Below are positions 1 through 10,680 of a stretch of 64,000 bases of DNA, in pieces (position 1 is the first letter of the stretch; every line of letters begins with the position of its first letter). The position numbers and the translations under genes are program-made. Location of the stretch: the NCBI GenBank assembly GCA_038277395.1, contig CM076193.1, forward strand, positions 92,457,583 to 92,521,582. Direction: 5' to 3'. Below the pieces are notes generated by a model. It had not been told where the DNA came from, did no database searches, and saw nothing but the letters and a program-made list of their open reading frames with translations. The stretch comes from Dryocosmus kuriphilus (lineage: Eukaryota > Arthropoda > Insecta > Hymenoptera > Cynipidae).

Positions 1-929
1 GTATGGGTTTTCTAACAGGGTCTACATGGGTTCTTAAAGGGAAATGGATCGATAAATTTTCAATGTGCATTCCGGTCTCCTACAAGGGTGTAGCGTGGTT
101 CCACCTGGGGTTCCGTAAAGCACATGTATGGGTTTCTAACAGGGTCTACATGGGTTGGTAAAGGGACATAAATCGATAAATATGTTTTCATGTGCATTCC
201 GGTCCTCCTACAAAGGGTTGTAGCGTGGTTCTACTTGGGAACAGAAATTATAATTCTGGTTTTTTCTATGGTAGTTCAGGACAATTCCGCCAAGATCGTA
301 GGGATTATTGTCTCACAATAGGAATCGATCGTCGGAGTTATAGTTAGCCACAATTTTTCACCATTGTTATATAGAAAAGATGTATACAATACATCTGTTT
401 GATCGTCATCGATCCCTTTTTTGGTGCTTTCACAGCACATATATGTACTGGGTACAAGTGTTTTGATGAACCGGATAAGACACCCATGTAGAAACCAGGT
501 AAAGATATTCCATGCTTAAAAATCCATTAGAGCCCAGATAGAACACCGATAGATCATGGGTTTTTTCTATGAGGGTAAACCAGGGGCTCCTATATGGATT
601 TTTGCAACAGGGTTCTATCTGGGTTCTATATGGGAACGAAAATTTTATTCAACCTGGATTTCAACCAGGTCGTATCAGGCTCTAAGCAGGTTTGTCCCGT
701 TTAGAACCCGTATGCACCCAGGTAGAACTCTTCTTAGACCAGATACGTCCTGTTTGACATCCAGGCAGAACCCATTTACAGAAAATTGTTCGTCCCACTT
801 AGAACCCTTTTAGAACCCATGTGGAGGCTTGTTTGCAAAATCCAATATAGGACTCCAGGTTTACCTCTGGTAGAAACCCATGTTCTATCAGGGTTTGATC
901 TGGGTTCTAAACGGTTTTTTTAAGCAGGG
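1..929 (-). mobile_element. GGGTTCTA-rich repeat element, left copy (cut by window start)
   Basis: The stretch is made of degenerate short units such as GGGTTCTA and CAGGTAGAAC, with a longer direct repeat (bases 1-120 and 121-240 are near copies containing GTGCATTCCGGTC). It ends at 929 with TTTAAGCAGGG, the same end found at both borders of the complete copy at 52,939-54,239. Frames such as the one at 556-813 read through the repeats and are not genes. Confidence 0.7.
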
Positions 930-1735
930 CACTGAGAGCACATTGAATGTTTCGAGCCTATTTTCGTTAAAGATGTACACTATCATACCCAATTTCAATG
1001 TAAAACTAACTGAAAAAGATGTGCCGAGGTGCTGAATTACTGCATAAAAAAGATAGAAGAGAACACCATTTGTCACTTGAAAAGCTGGTTGAAGTGCAGG
1101 AAACATGTATCAAAGGAAAAAAGCAGCAACTTGTTGACCGGTATGTAGAATGCAGGTTATATTTTACATCGCATATTGTAGTCGCCTGGTCGGACTCGTT
1201 AAAAAAACTTTGTTTTTATATATAAAAGCGCAATTATCTTAGCGGATTAAAGAAATTAAAATAAAGCTTCATAAAGTGTTTCCAAAACATTCAGTGGAAA
1301 CTGAATTATAATAGCGGTCATTATAATTGGGTTGTCAATTTACAAATTCATGTAGATTTTGCAAAAATACCAGTAGTAGCAATATGTGGAATAATTGCTG
1401 AATTAATATCAACATGAACAGTAATTCTGATATTTGTATAGGGTTTCGTGTTGTGGAATTTTTTCAAAAAAAATGATTTAAATTGTAAAATACTCTATAG
1501 GCACGCGTTTCATATGCAACACTTAAAATTACTTCTTTCGCCGTCTCCAAATATATCCCAGTAAAAAAGAACGTATTGAGAAGAATTAAGGCTTTAACTC
1601 TTTTTCAATTTTGCTTTCTGATTCAACGAAAAAAAATCGATTTCGCATTGAGAAGAATTTAACAACATGGGGATCTAATACGTGATAAAGGTCAAGCCTA
1701 ATGAGAGAGAGTGTGAAAGAGAGAGAGGGGGGCGA
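930..1735. other. No gene recognised; AT-rich arm DNA
   Basis: I see no coding sequence, RNA gene or clear transposon end here. Short frames at 888-1,225 overlap on both strands without conserved motifs. The mirror copy is about 52,135-52,938. Confidence 0.6.
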
Positions 1736-1758
1736 TGGGGGGGGGGGGGGGGTGGGGA
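1708..1758 (+). repeat. GA/G-run microsatellite
   Basis: AG dinucleotides run into a G tract of more than ten bases interrupted by single A, C and T bases. The mirror C/CT tract is near 52,131-52,170 in the other arm; the tract lengths differ, as expected for slippage or base-calling error. Confidence 0.85.
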
Positions 1759-1958
1759 GAATTCACTCTCTCGAATTGAGACGTATTGACCAGCATTTGA
1801 CGTGAATTCGATCACTTTGTGTCGAATTTGCACGAATTGCTAAATGGTTCCAATTCGAAATTATCGCAAAAGCGGGGATTCACGATGGCTCTTAGCACAT
1901 TCTTCCTCATTCTTTCCAATACGTTCTTTTTTACTGGGATAACAGAGTTTTTTAATTT

Positions 1959-2324
1959 TCACCTTGAAATTTTGTTGCTGGCTCCACTTTCTTTCTCCAC
2001 AAAAATGCAATGAGCAAAATATATGTAAGTATCTTTGTTTACATTCTTCATGCTACAGAAATACTTATCCCGGCGCGCACATACCCTCACCCACATATCA
2101 CTTTTTCTGCATTCCGCGCCATTTTTAATATGGATTTTCAATAATTCTTCAGCAATGTTACCCTTTCGAAATACTAAACACGGTTTTGGAAATGAAATAA
2201 AATAATAATTACACTCCAAGTACGACTTGCGCCGGGTATCACTTTTACAATTTCCAAAACGACACTTCCTGTCCGTACCAATCTTTTTCCTTTTCAGTGG
2301 ATTTTCTCCTGGCAAATCAGACAT
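1959..2324 (-). pseudogene. THAP-type zinc-finger fragment (left arm)
   Basis: The 121-residue frame starts MSDLPGENPLKRKK and then shows a C-x4-C pair (CRFGNC, residues about 22-27), a FISFPKP segment (about 43-49) and a W-V-R-V-C-A-R motif (about 78-84). A His-Cys-Ile-Phe stretch follows near residue 106. That order (CxxxxC, FPKP, WxxxCxR, then a C/H-HF pair) is the layout of the THAP DNA-binding domain, which heads many animal transposases and some host regulators. The family call is from motif order only. The frame stops soon after the domain and no DDE transposase follows, so it is a fragment of a transposase gene or a first exon. The mirror copy at 51,572-51,943 shifts frame at a T run in the same place. 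Confidence 0.55.
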
Positions 2325-2519
2325 TTTTTGGTAGAAAGTTTTTTGTATTCCAGTTGGTCTAAATATATTTTTTTTAAAATGAATATTTACTATTCATACA
2401 TACATCTCATCGCAAAAGTACCTCGAAACTCCCGGAAGTGCTATATATTTTTCACGGTTGCGCGCAGTATCGTTTTCTTAAATGATTGGTCTATGCGAAA
2501 CATAAACAATGTTTAATAT

Positions 2520-2592
2520 TGCGTGTGTTGCTGTTACATTCAACAGATGGCGCACCTATTACTATAAAATATATCAGAATGTTTCTTTAAAT
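2520..2592 (+). repeat. Repeat monomer with AACAGATGGCG, interrupted by a hAT
   Basis: The monomer reads GTTGCTGTTACATTCAACAG followed by ATGGCGCACCTATTAC. The same monomer recurs at 4,689 and 4,921. This copy is cut by the outer hAT element at 2,593 and resumes after 4,661. Confidence 0.75.
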
Positions 2593-2852
2593 TAGTGTCC
2601 GACTGAAGTTTCGGCTTCGGCTACCTTCGGCCAAAAAGGGCACCTTCGGTCACACATTCGGCTTCGGCCAAAATCAGCCGAAGGTTTGATCGAAGCCGAA
2701 GTTTTGTATTTAACCGTCCCGAAAATGAACGAACTAGTACGAATGTGCAGTTCGCGTGACACCAAGGGGTGTTTACTGTAATGGGAGATCGTCACCGTTC
2801 GATGGCGCTGCATGTCCGTCTCTCCCCGCACTTGACTTGCATTACTCAAAAC

Positions 2853-4386
2853 CAGTGTTGCCAAATCTACGGATTTTTCTTCACATTAGCAGAAATTTTT
2901 AGATATCTCGGATTTCTGAAGAACCTGAAGATATTTGATCGTAATCTGAAGATTTTTTTCAATGCTCCATGGTTTTTTATTGTTTGTACCAAATTTGCCA
3001 AATTAGCTAAAAGGAACCAATCGCAACTCGAAAATTTTTAAAGGCTTGAAGCTTTTAAAAGCTTCTAATAACTGTAAGTTTTGCGTTTTGTGTTTCCTTT
3101 TATTCGTAAAATAATAAAAAGCAAAACAAAATGCTAGGATTTCAAACCACTAGAAATTTTTTAAGTTTCCGGAAATCCTTTGAGATTCAATAAAATTCTT
3201 TGCATCTCGTGAAGTTCCTTGAAATATTTTAGCATGTCCTGAAATCTTTGGAAAATCGTAAAAATCCATTGAAATAAGTAGAAATCGTTTGAAATCTCTT
3301 GAAATATTTGAAAAATTCTTGGAAATCGAAAAAAATCCTTTAAATGTTTTGGAATTCATTGAAACACATTCAAATCCGTTAAAATCTTTGTAAATGCTAA
3401 AAAGTTCTTTGAAATCCCTTGAAATTCTTTTGAATCCGTTTTATTAAAATACTTTAAAAGCTTCAGCATCTTTGGAAATAACGTTTTAAAAAGTCCCAAA
3501 AAATTCTTTGAAACCCCCTTAAAATCCTCGATAGACCTTTAAAATCTTTTGAAATTTCTTAAGTTGCCTGAAATGCTTGGAAATTTTGAATATAGTCTAA
3601 AATCTCTTCGAGTTTCGGGAAGTCTTAAGAACCTCCTTGAAACCGTTTGAAATTCCTTAAATTTAGTGAAAATGTTTGGAAATCTATATAAATCTTTCAA
3701 AATTGGATAAATTATTTTGAAATGTCTTAAAATCCGTGAAAATCCCTCGAAATCCGTTGAAATATTTTACAATCTCTTAAAATCCGGTGATTATGTTTGA
3801 AAATCTTGGAGATCTTTGAAGTCATTTGAAATTCCGTAAACTTTTTATGATGTCTGACGAAATCGCCCAAATTTCTTGAAAAATTCTTTATAATTCTTTG
3901 AAATTCCTTGAAATTTATTGAAATCCGCTGATGTATTTAAAATCTTTAGAGAACCAATTACCTTGAATTTGGATAACTCTGTATGTTTTATTGAAACAAA
4001 ATTGAAACTTGTTGGCGCGAACAATTTTTTATATCACTTTACTGAAAAAAGTACGAAAAAAGTAAACAAAGTTGGAATGTAGAAACTAAAAATTCATATA
4101 TATATTCCTTTAAAGGAAATAATTAGTTCTATAGTTATACTTGGAATTTTTAGCTTAAATTTATTCCAATTCGTATTTTGTTGCTCAATTTATAAGACTA
4201 CTTGCGGTATTTGCAACTTAAATAGTTGTCGTTCATAATAGCATTGTGAATATTACTAAAAATGGGCCTTTAAAATCTGAAGATTTTTTGAAAAGATCTG
4301 AAGACATTTTTCAAAAAAGTCTGAAGATTTCTGAAGAATAATCTGGAAAATATGAAGACTTCTGTTATGGCAACCTAGCAGCACTG
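2853..4386. mobile_element. Inner hAT-type element nested in the outer one (left arm)
   Basis: The element starts CAGTGTTGCC and ends GCAGCACTG, and is flanked by a perfect 8-bp duplication CTCAAAAC (2,845-2,852 and 4,387-4,394). The subterminal parts on both sides carry repeated TCTTCAGA/TCTGAAGA motifs. It is 1,534 bp with no transposase, so it was mobilised in trans. The duplication and TIR are both visible, so this call is firm. Confidence 0.9.
3140..3960 (+). repeat. TTGAAATC minisatellite inside the inner hAT
   Basis: About 800 bp consist of degenerate 10-14-bp units around TTTGAAATCC / TTAAAATCCG. Frames such as 3,150-3,359 read this repeat and are artefacts. Confidence 0.85.
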
Positions 4387-4402
4387 CTCAAAACCTGGTT
4401 TG

Positions 4403-4431
4403 GTACTATGTTATGTGACATAACATAGTAC
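4403..4431. repeat. 29-bp perfect palindrome
   Basis: Arms of 14 bp (GTACTATGTTATGT) surround a single G, just outside the inner hAT and inside the outer one. It may be a structural part of the outer element's interior. Confidence 0.85.
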
Positions 4432-4679
4432 GTAGTACTATTCACTATACTTATTACATGGTATTATTCTAATAAATAAATATGAAGAAAAGTTTTTATA
4501 TTTTTTCGTAATGGTGCAATTTCAGAAACAGTTTCAACTTAAGTCGGATTTTTGTCTAAGATATCTAATTTTTTAACCTTCGGCTTCGGCTTTGTCCGAA
4601 TGTTATGACAAGAGCCGAACAATAGGCTTCGGCCAAAAAATGACCTTCGGTTAGAACACTACTTTTAATTCTTTCCACC

Positions 4680-5115
4680 ACTGCGTGGGTTGCTGTTACA
4701 TTTAACAGATGGCGTACCTATTACCGTAAAATATCAGCCTGTATCTTTTAATTCATTCTACCATTTCTTTTTATAAATACATGAATTTTTTTCTAAATAT
4801 AATATGCGAATGCAAACGTTGTGTCGAAATTTCAAAATGGTCGGTAGAGAACTTATGGAGACCTATTACCTATTACCGTAAAATATCAGCCTGTATTTTT
4901 AATCCTTCTGCCATTGCGTGTGTTGCTGTTACATTTAACAGATGGATGCACCTATTACCGTAAAATATCCGCCTGTACCTTTTAATTCTTTCTACCATTT
5001 TTTTTATAAATACATTAATTTTATAAATATGAAAACACGCGTGTATGCGAATGCAACGTTGTGTCAAAATTTCAAAACAATCGGTAGAGAACTTTTGGAG
5101 ATTTGCGATTAGGAA
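4680..5115 (+). repeat. Two tandem ~235-bp repeat units
   Basis: Units begin at GTTGCTGTTACATTTAACAG (4,689 and 4,921) and each ends with GAATGCAA(A)CGTTGTGTC followed by ATTTCAAAA and TCGGTAGAGAAC. The preceding partial unit at 2,520-2,592 belongs to the same array, split by the hAT insertion. No coding content. Confidence 0.8.
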
Positions 5116-6540
5116 CAAACGAACATTATAATATACATATACACACAGGGTGTCCGGGTATTCAAAATATATATTTATATATTCAAATTCCTCATTAATA
5201 ACTGAATAAAAAAACTCTGATGAAAAATTAATGGAAAAGCATCATTAAAAAGTTATTAACAATTAAAGATTAACCAATTACGATCGAGGGTTGCGTAGAC
5301 GAGCGTGCATGTGCTGGCAACGAGATTGTGTGTGCGAACTTCAGCTGCCTACCCTGCAGTCGTTTATAAAGAAGGCTGTGACCATCGCGGCAACTTCATT
5401 CGGATGGTTCGAGTAGAGGCACAAAATTTGAAAAAAAAAGTTTATCTTAATACACTAAAGTGTTGATAAATGAACCAAAATCATTAAACTTAGAGTTAAA
5501 AATCTTTTATAGCAATTATTTAAAAAGTAATTTGATAACCAATAGGGATGTGCAAAATTTATTCAATTTTGAAATCGTGACTTTTCAAGTCAACTTAAGG
5601 TAATTTCGAGTTCAGTTCAAATCTAAAAATCTCCACTCAACTCGTAAGCTCAAATCTTTTTATTTATTTTACTTTATTTTATACATTTATCATATTTTAC
5701 CGACGGGAAATAACATCATTGTAGGACTCAGTTGCAAAAGTGTTATGTTACCTGTAATGTATATCGTGTAGAAAACTGAGGTTGTGAATTACCTGGCAAT
5801 TTACTGTAGCAAACCTAGTAAATTATTAAAATAAATTATGTGCACAATACTGCGCGGGCACTTTGAGTTGCTGAAGACGATCTTTAGGGCCAATAATAAC
5901 AATTTTAGCTTTTTTTGTTACGAAAGAAAAGAAATTAGAAATTTCGATGTCTCCCACATTGAGTTTGGTACACAAAAACTTTACCCCGAAAACATTTTTG
6001 GGACTTACAAAAATAACTTTTTCCCCCCAACATCAAATTCACATTCAGTTAATACCAAATGTTCAAATAAAAACTTCCTGAAAAACTTGATATCTCCAAA
6101 AATAAGTTCGTTTCCACGACTTTTATGTCCGCATATTTTTTCGGACTTAAGAATTTTCTGGCTATTCGGGTTTATTTTTTCTGGTGGGTAAATTTTCCTG
6201 AGCAGTATGACATCTCTTAAGGCCATGTAAAAGGTGGGTCACATGACCAAGCTAGTCCTGAATTTCGTTTGTCTCAACTTATGTCCAAACGAAATAAAGT
6301 ATCGCTCTGAAAGTTTGGAAAATGAAAAGAAGAGGCAATAACGTTGAAGCCTCTACTTTGTTTCGTTGGAAATTCGGAGAAAGTTTTTTGAAGGAAAATA
6401 AAACTGTAAGTATTATCAGTATTCCTTTTGTCCAAACTCATGTCTGCACGGAATAATAAAACGCTTTGAAAATTTGGCACAATAAATACAAGGCACTAAC
6501 TTTGGAGCGTCTGGTCCTAAATACTTACAATTGTAGAAAA
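5116..6540. other. No gene recognised; unclassified repetitive DNA
   Basis: The stretch includes a likely transposon terminus at 5,145-5,165 (ACACAGGGTGTCCGGGTATT) followed by a conserved-looking non-coding block to about 5,430. The frame at 5,838-6,191 has no recognisable motif and an opposing frame of similar length, so I do not call it a gene. Mirror: about 47,400-48,830. Confidence 0.5.
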
Positions 6541-6544
6541 AGTT

Positions 6545-7225
6545 TTTTTTTGACATTCTCATCAGAGAAGGTATTAGATTTATAGCGCGTTAACTTTTGA
6601 AAGAATCATCAGATTGGATTGCGCTTTGGCACATTTCTTTAAGGCGTAAAAAAGAAAGTTCTAGTTCGGTAACCAGCGGGTTTTTGACCAGTGGTTATGG
6701 TTTTATCCATCAAAAACGGTTTTCACAAAATAAGAAAATCAATTTTCCGGCTAAAATATGCGAGATACGAAAAAAGTAGTAGAGAGTGAAATTTGTTCAT
6801 CTTAAAAAAAATCTACAAATTTTGTTTTCACCATTTTTCGACAAAATGCACGGTTTTTGTTTTAATCGAGAAAACGTTATTAAAAACAAAAAACTATGTT
6901 TTCTTGTCGAAAGATTCAAGATACGAAAAAAATGATAATAAGCAAAGTTTAACCATTTTTCGATAATATGCGCGGTTTTTGTTTTAATCGAGAAAAATGT
7001 TATTAAAAATAAAAAATACCAATTTCCCGCCAAACTATACAAGATACGATAGAAATTATAATAAACAAAGTTGTTCACCTCAAAAAGATCTACAAATTTA
7101 TTCTCTTTCATTTTTTTGAACAGACGCGTAGTTTTTGAGTTATTCGTGAAATATGTTATGAAATATAAAGAAAACCACTCTTCAGCAAAACTATGCAAGA
7201 TATGAGAAAATATTAACAAGCAGAA
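6545..7225 (+). repeat. Repeat module: AGAGAAGGTATTAG head plus 135-145-bp tandem repeats
   Basis: The head (ACATTCTCATCAGAGAAGG, then GATTGGATTGCGCTTTGGCAC and GGTTATGGTTTTATCCATCA) is followed by about three degenerate units built around ATCTACAAATTT, CGGTTTTTGTTTTAATCGAG and AAGATACGAAAAAA. Related modules lie at 16,130-17,345 (reversed), 36,775-38,070, 46,740-47,410 (mirror), 54,770-55,360 and 55,535-55,940. The 140-residue frame at 6,797-7,219 on the minus strand reads the repeats. Confidence 0.8.
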
Positions 7226-7361
7226 TTATTCACCTTGGAAAGAGCTATAAAATGTATTAATAAGACTCATGGTTTTACCTTTAAGAATCGAAATCCTGCA
7301 TTGTGAAAATTTTGAAAATCACAAGAAAACTTTACCAATCTACAATGTGTTTTAGAAAAAT

Positions 7362-7565
7362 GTCATTATCGAGCGCGAAGCGCGAGTGTCATGATGAAAA
7401 TGTATTCCTTAACGGCGATAGAGCCTGAGTAAAATAATTTCTTTTGTAATTTTTAATTTAAGGTTTATACGATCCATAAACACCGAGAGCGTAACGCGAG
7501 TCAAATGTCGAGCACGAAGCGCGAGTGCCAACGGACGGGCGCCTTAGGCGCGCTCATACTTCGCG
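7362..7565. repeat. GAGCGCGAAGCGCGAG short-motif repeats
   Basis: The GCGCGAAGCGCGAG-type motif recurs in imperfect inverted and direct copies (about 7,370, 7,490, 7,510, 7,545), a GC-rich island in AT-rich DNA. The mirror lies at about 46,395-46,600. Probably hairpin-forming repeat DNA. Confidence 0.65.
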
Positions 7566-7569
7566 CGAT

Positions 7570-8699
7570 GAGACAGATTTTTTAAAACTAAAAAACTTGA
7601 GTAACACCGATTACCAACCATGTTGTAGAACGTGATTGCAGGACACTGCACGCGATTTTCAGTTTTCGAATGGAGCACTTTTGAGAATATTATCCATGAA
7701 AACTTGGAACGAAAAAAACACAAACATTTATCACGGACATTGTACGCAAAAATTACAAGCTATAATATTTGCACTTGTAATGCAGCAAAGAAACTTTGGT
7801 TATAAAATTATCAGCTGTTATAACAAGCCCGGCCGCCTATCGGAGAATTTGGAGAACTTCCGCTGGTCCTGAGTAATTTGGGTAATGCCGTGCATGAGTT
7901 TGATTCACATATAGCATAAGCCATAAAGCACAAAATGAGATGTGGTGTTCAAAAGTTGGGAAATTAAATACTAAAAGAAGAAGGAAGTTTTATCTGGCCC
8001 TTAATATGTTTATAATTGTAAAAAAGGTTTTGAAAAAAATCAAAAAATTTGCCTACATTACCGAGCGCACATCTTGAAACGGACGCAATGAAATGACAGA
8101 AGTAGTAAGACACAACTTTGGGCGCCAGACAGTTCCCCCACTCCTCGGCCATATGGCGCCAGCCTTTGTTTGCACAGGTGAGTGACCCCTACCCCCACTC
8201 CGCGGAATGTGTGTACAAGTGTCTGGGCCTCTTCGCGAGACGTATTGCTTGTATAGTGGGGGAGGTGTTACATAATGATAAGAATATTATCGGAAGCGAT
8301 CTAATAGTTTGAATTCCAGGAAACGTATGTATGTAATAGGTAGTTTCTGACAGTGTTCTAAATAAGAATTTATGGGCAAGCATATGGATGAAACTATTAC
8401 TGAGAATAATAACTATGATCTATGATTCTAGTTTAATGGTTTTAATTAAAAGTAAATATCAAAATTGAAATATATTTAAAAAGAATATTAAAATTCACAA
8501 TTTCTTATACTTAACTATGCTGAGGAAGATAAATAAGTGGAATACATACACAGTACATAATATTATAAAAAATATGTTTATTAAAAATTATGTAAAATAT
8601 ATATAATAGAAGGGAATGATAAAAAAAAAAGGTAAAACTAGAAATAAGAATTAGGATATTAAATAATTACAGTGTAAAAGTCGATTATAAAAAATTATG
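7570..8699. other. No gene recognised
   Basis: A GC-richer patch at 8,110-8,280 contains CAGGTGAGT, a good match to a splice donor, but no convincing exon is attached. The remainder is AT-rich. Short frames have opposing-strand shadows. Mirror: about 45,300-46,380. Confidence 0.5.
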
Positions 8700-10680
8700 A
8701 GCGCATTAATAATAAAATATGTATATACAATAAGGGCTTCCGTTTCCGGCGCGGATAGTGATGGGACGGGTGTAGGATTTGAGCGATCGTTTTGGCTTTG
8801 GAGGTGAATATAAGTGTTGTGTGGGGTGAAAAAAAGGGTTGTGAGTAGAGTTGTGGCAGCGGGTATATGGGAGGAATGAGTGGAAGGATCGCGGAAGGTG
8901 GAAGAAAGGAAAAAGTGAGAAAAACGGTGCATGATGAAGAGTGAGGTTAGGTTTGATGTTAGTTAGTTAGTCAAGATAGTTAGTTAGTTTTGTGAACAGA
9001 GAGTAGGGTAGTGAAGTTGTACGTGACTGGGAAGACGGATGGTGAGGTAAGGTCTGGTTATCGTTAATTACTACTGTCTTTTTGTGTAAAATAGTGCAAA
9101 GGATAAAAGTAGGGTGAGGGAAGTGTGGGGGAGCGGAGTGAGAGGTTGATAAGTGGGTCAGGAGACTAGTGGGTGCGGTAGGTAAAGTAGGGTAAGTAGG
9201 CCACAGGGTAACAGGCCGATTACGAGGAGACCAAGGCAACAGAACGCTAGAGGGCAATACGTGCCCGAAGAAGGGAATTAGAGACTGGACCCAGTGTGCA
9301 ATAAGTGAAGCGGCGAGCCGGGCAGGCGGGGCTAGTGGGGGCGACGCAGAGAGGTTAGAGTTTGGTAAGTCAATTGATAAGATGTTAGAGTCGAGTAAGG
9401 ACATGGATAAGGCATTAAATAAGACAAAAGACACAATGGAAAATATGTTCCGAGAGTTAGAGAAGGTAGTGAGTAGAGGGATAGCGGAAGAAAAAGAACA
9501 TGAGAGGGGAACAGAGGGGATAGTCATAAAGGTAAAAGAGAAATGGGAGAAATGGGAAAAGTGCTGGAAGAGAGAGAAAAGAAAAAGTATGGCAAAAATT
9601 AGAGAGGATGGAGGAGGGACAGAGAAAAAAAGCAGGAAGAGGGGAGAAAGGTAATAAGGCAGGTAGAAGAGATGGTACGTAATTTAGAGTGCAGAGCTGG
9701 ACGTCAAGAGAATCGTGAGGAAATAAGTAGAGGGGATGGGGAAGAGGGAAATGTGCACTTGAGAGAGGAGAATGAGAGGATGAAAAGTAGAGTACGTGGG
9801 TTAGAAAGGAAATTGGAGGGGTTTGAAAGGGAAAAGAAAAGGAGAAATGTCGTTATAAAAGGATTGCAAGTAGAAACCGAAACGGGAAAGAAGGAGGTAG
9901 AGAAACTTTTGAGGGACATAGGGGCAAATGTCAGGGTGCAGGAGATAAAGGGGGTGGGCAATAAGATAGGAGGAAAAGCGAGGATGTACGTAGTCAAGCT
10001 GGGAAGTGAAGTGGAGAGGAGAGAGGTAATGAGGAAAAAGAAGGTGCTTAGAGGAAGAAAAGAAAGAATTGATGAAGATATGACATGGAGGGAGAGAAAG
10101 AAAAAAGAGATGGCTAATAGGAGAGAGGGCTTGGGAGGAGAGGAGAAAAGGGAATAGAGTTTGGTTTGGGAGAGAAATGTTGTGGGTGAATGAGACGGTG
10201 TGGATATGGGACGAAGAGAGAAGAGGAGCTGAAAATAGGTGAGCGGTCGCAAGGTCGAAGGGGAGCAGAGGTGACTAAGAGCAGAGTAGAAAGCGCCGCG
10301 GTTTGCGAACGAGATAAGTGGAAGAATGTGGGGAGAAGGGAAAGAGAGTGCGAAAAGGGGATTAAAGTAAGTTTTTTGGAATGTGCGGGGGATGGATGAA
10401 GAAATTGGAAAGGCTGAGAGAAAGAGCAGGTCATGCAGGGTAGAGAAGAGCCAAAATGATTCGTATAGAGGCAAAAGAAAAGTCAGTAGAGTCGCGGATT
10501 AATGTACCATCAATAGAATGGAAAGGGCGAGAGGAAGCGGAAGCCCAAGGTCTTGAGCGGCAGTGCGTAGATTTAGATTAGAGATTAAGAAGTCATGTAC
10601 ATATAGGATAAGGTAGAAATAAGTATTTGTAAAATCTGCGCTGGATGTAAAGAGGTGATGGATATGTAAGACTCTAATTT
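8700..10680 (+). mobile_element. Non-LTR retrotransposon (LINE), internally truncated, left arm
   Basis: The purine-rich plus strand contains a 5' leader (about 8,720-9,381), an ORF1 (9,382-10,399), then the first codons of what looks like ORF2 at about 10,370 (KVSF-WNV-type start of an apurinic endonuclease, read across frames). The endonuclease and reverse transcriptase are missing; sequence up to about 10,680 resembles a 3' tail. The exact 5' and 3' ends are inferred from composition changes. The mirror copy is at about 43,300-45,260. Confidence 0.7.
9382..10399 (+). pseudogene. LINE ORF1 protein, frame-broken copy
   Basis: Three overlapping frames (9,382-9,654, 9,672-10,157, 10,190-10,399) together match the single 326-residue frame at 43,607-44,587 in the other arm. 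The breaks fall at A-run length differences (near 9,585 and 9,630), so they may be sequencing errors. The protein begins with a Lys/Glu-rich coiled coil and then has a RRNVVIKGL motif typical of the RNA-recognition part of LINE ORF1 proteins. Its role would be RNA chaperone and packaging of the element's transcript. Confidence 0.75.

Larger units (their letters stand above)
2593..4661. mobile_element. Outer hAT-type element (non-autonomous, left arm)
   Basis: The element begins TAGTGTCCGAC and ends GTTAGAACACTA, imperfect terminal inverted repeats of the TAGTG...CACTA form. It is flanked by CTTTAAAT (2,585-2,592) and CTTTTAAT (4,662-4,669), an 8-bp target duplication with one mismatch, the hallmark of the hAT superfamily. 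Both subterminal regions (2,593-2,725 and about 4,578-4,655) are built from TTCGGC / GCCGAAGG repeats. No transposase is seen. The interior is occupied by a second hAT. Confidence 0.8.

Noticed and set aside
556..813. 85-residue frame MGFFYEGKPG... (mirror 52,994-53,293)
   Set aside because: It reads the GGGTTCTA-type short repeats; the repeated codon pattern explains it.
7362..7565. CRISPR-like array from repeated GAGCGCGAAGCGCGAG motifs
   Set aside because: Copies are irregularly spaced, in both orientations and without constant spacers; the genome context is eukaryotic.
8967..9527. 186-residue minus-strand frame (mirror 44,442-44,897)
   Set aside because: Antisense to the LINE leader and ORF1 start.
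9704..10474. 256-residue minus-strand frame rich in Ser, Phe, Leu and Pro (with its mirror at 43,503-44,267)
   Set aside because: It is antisense to the purine-rich LINE ORF1; composition and opposition to a recognised protein show it is a shadow.
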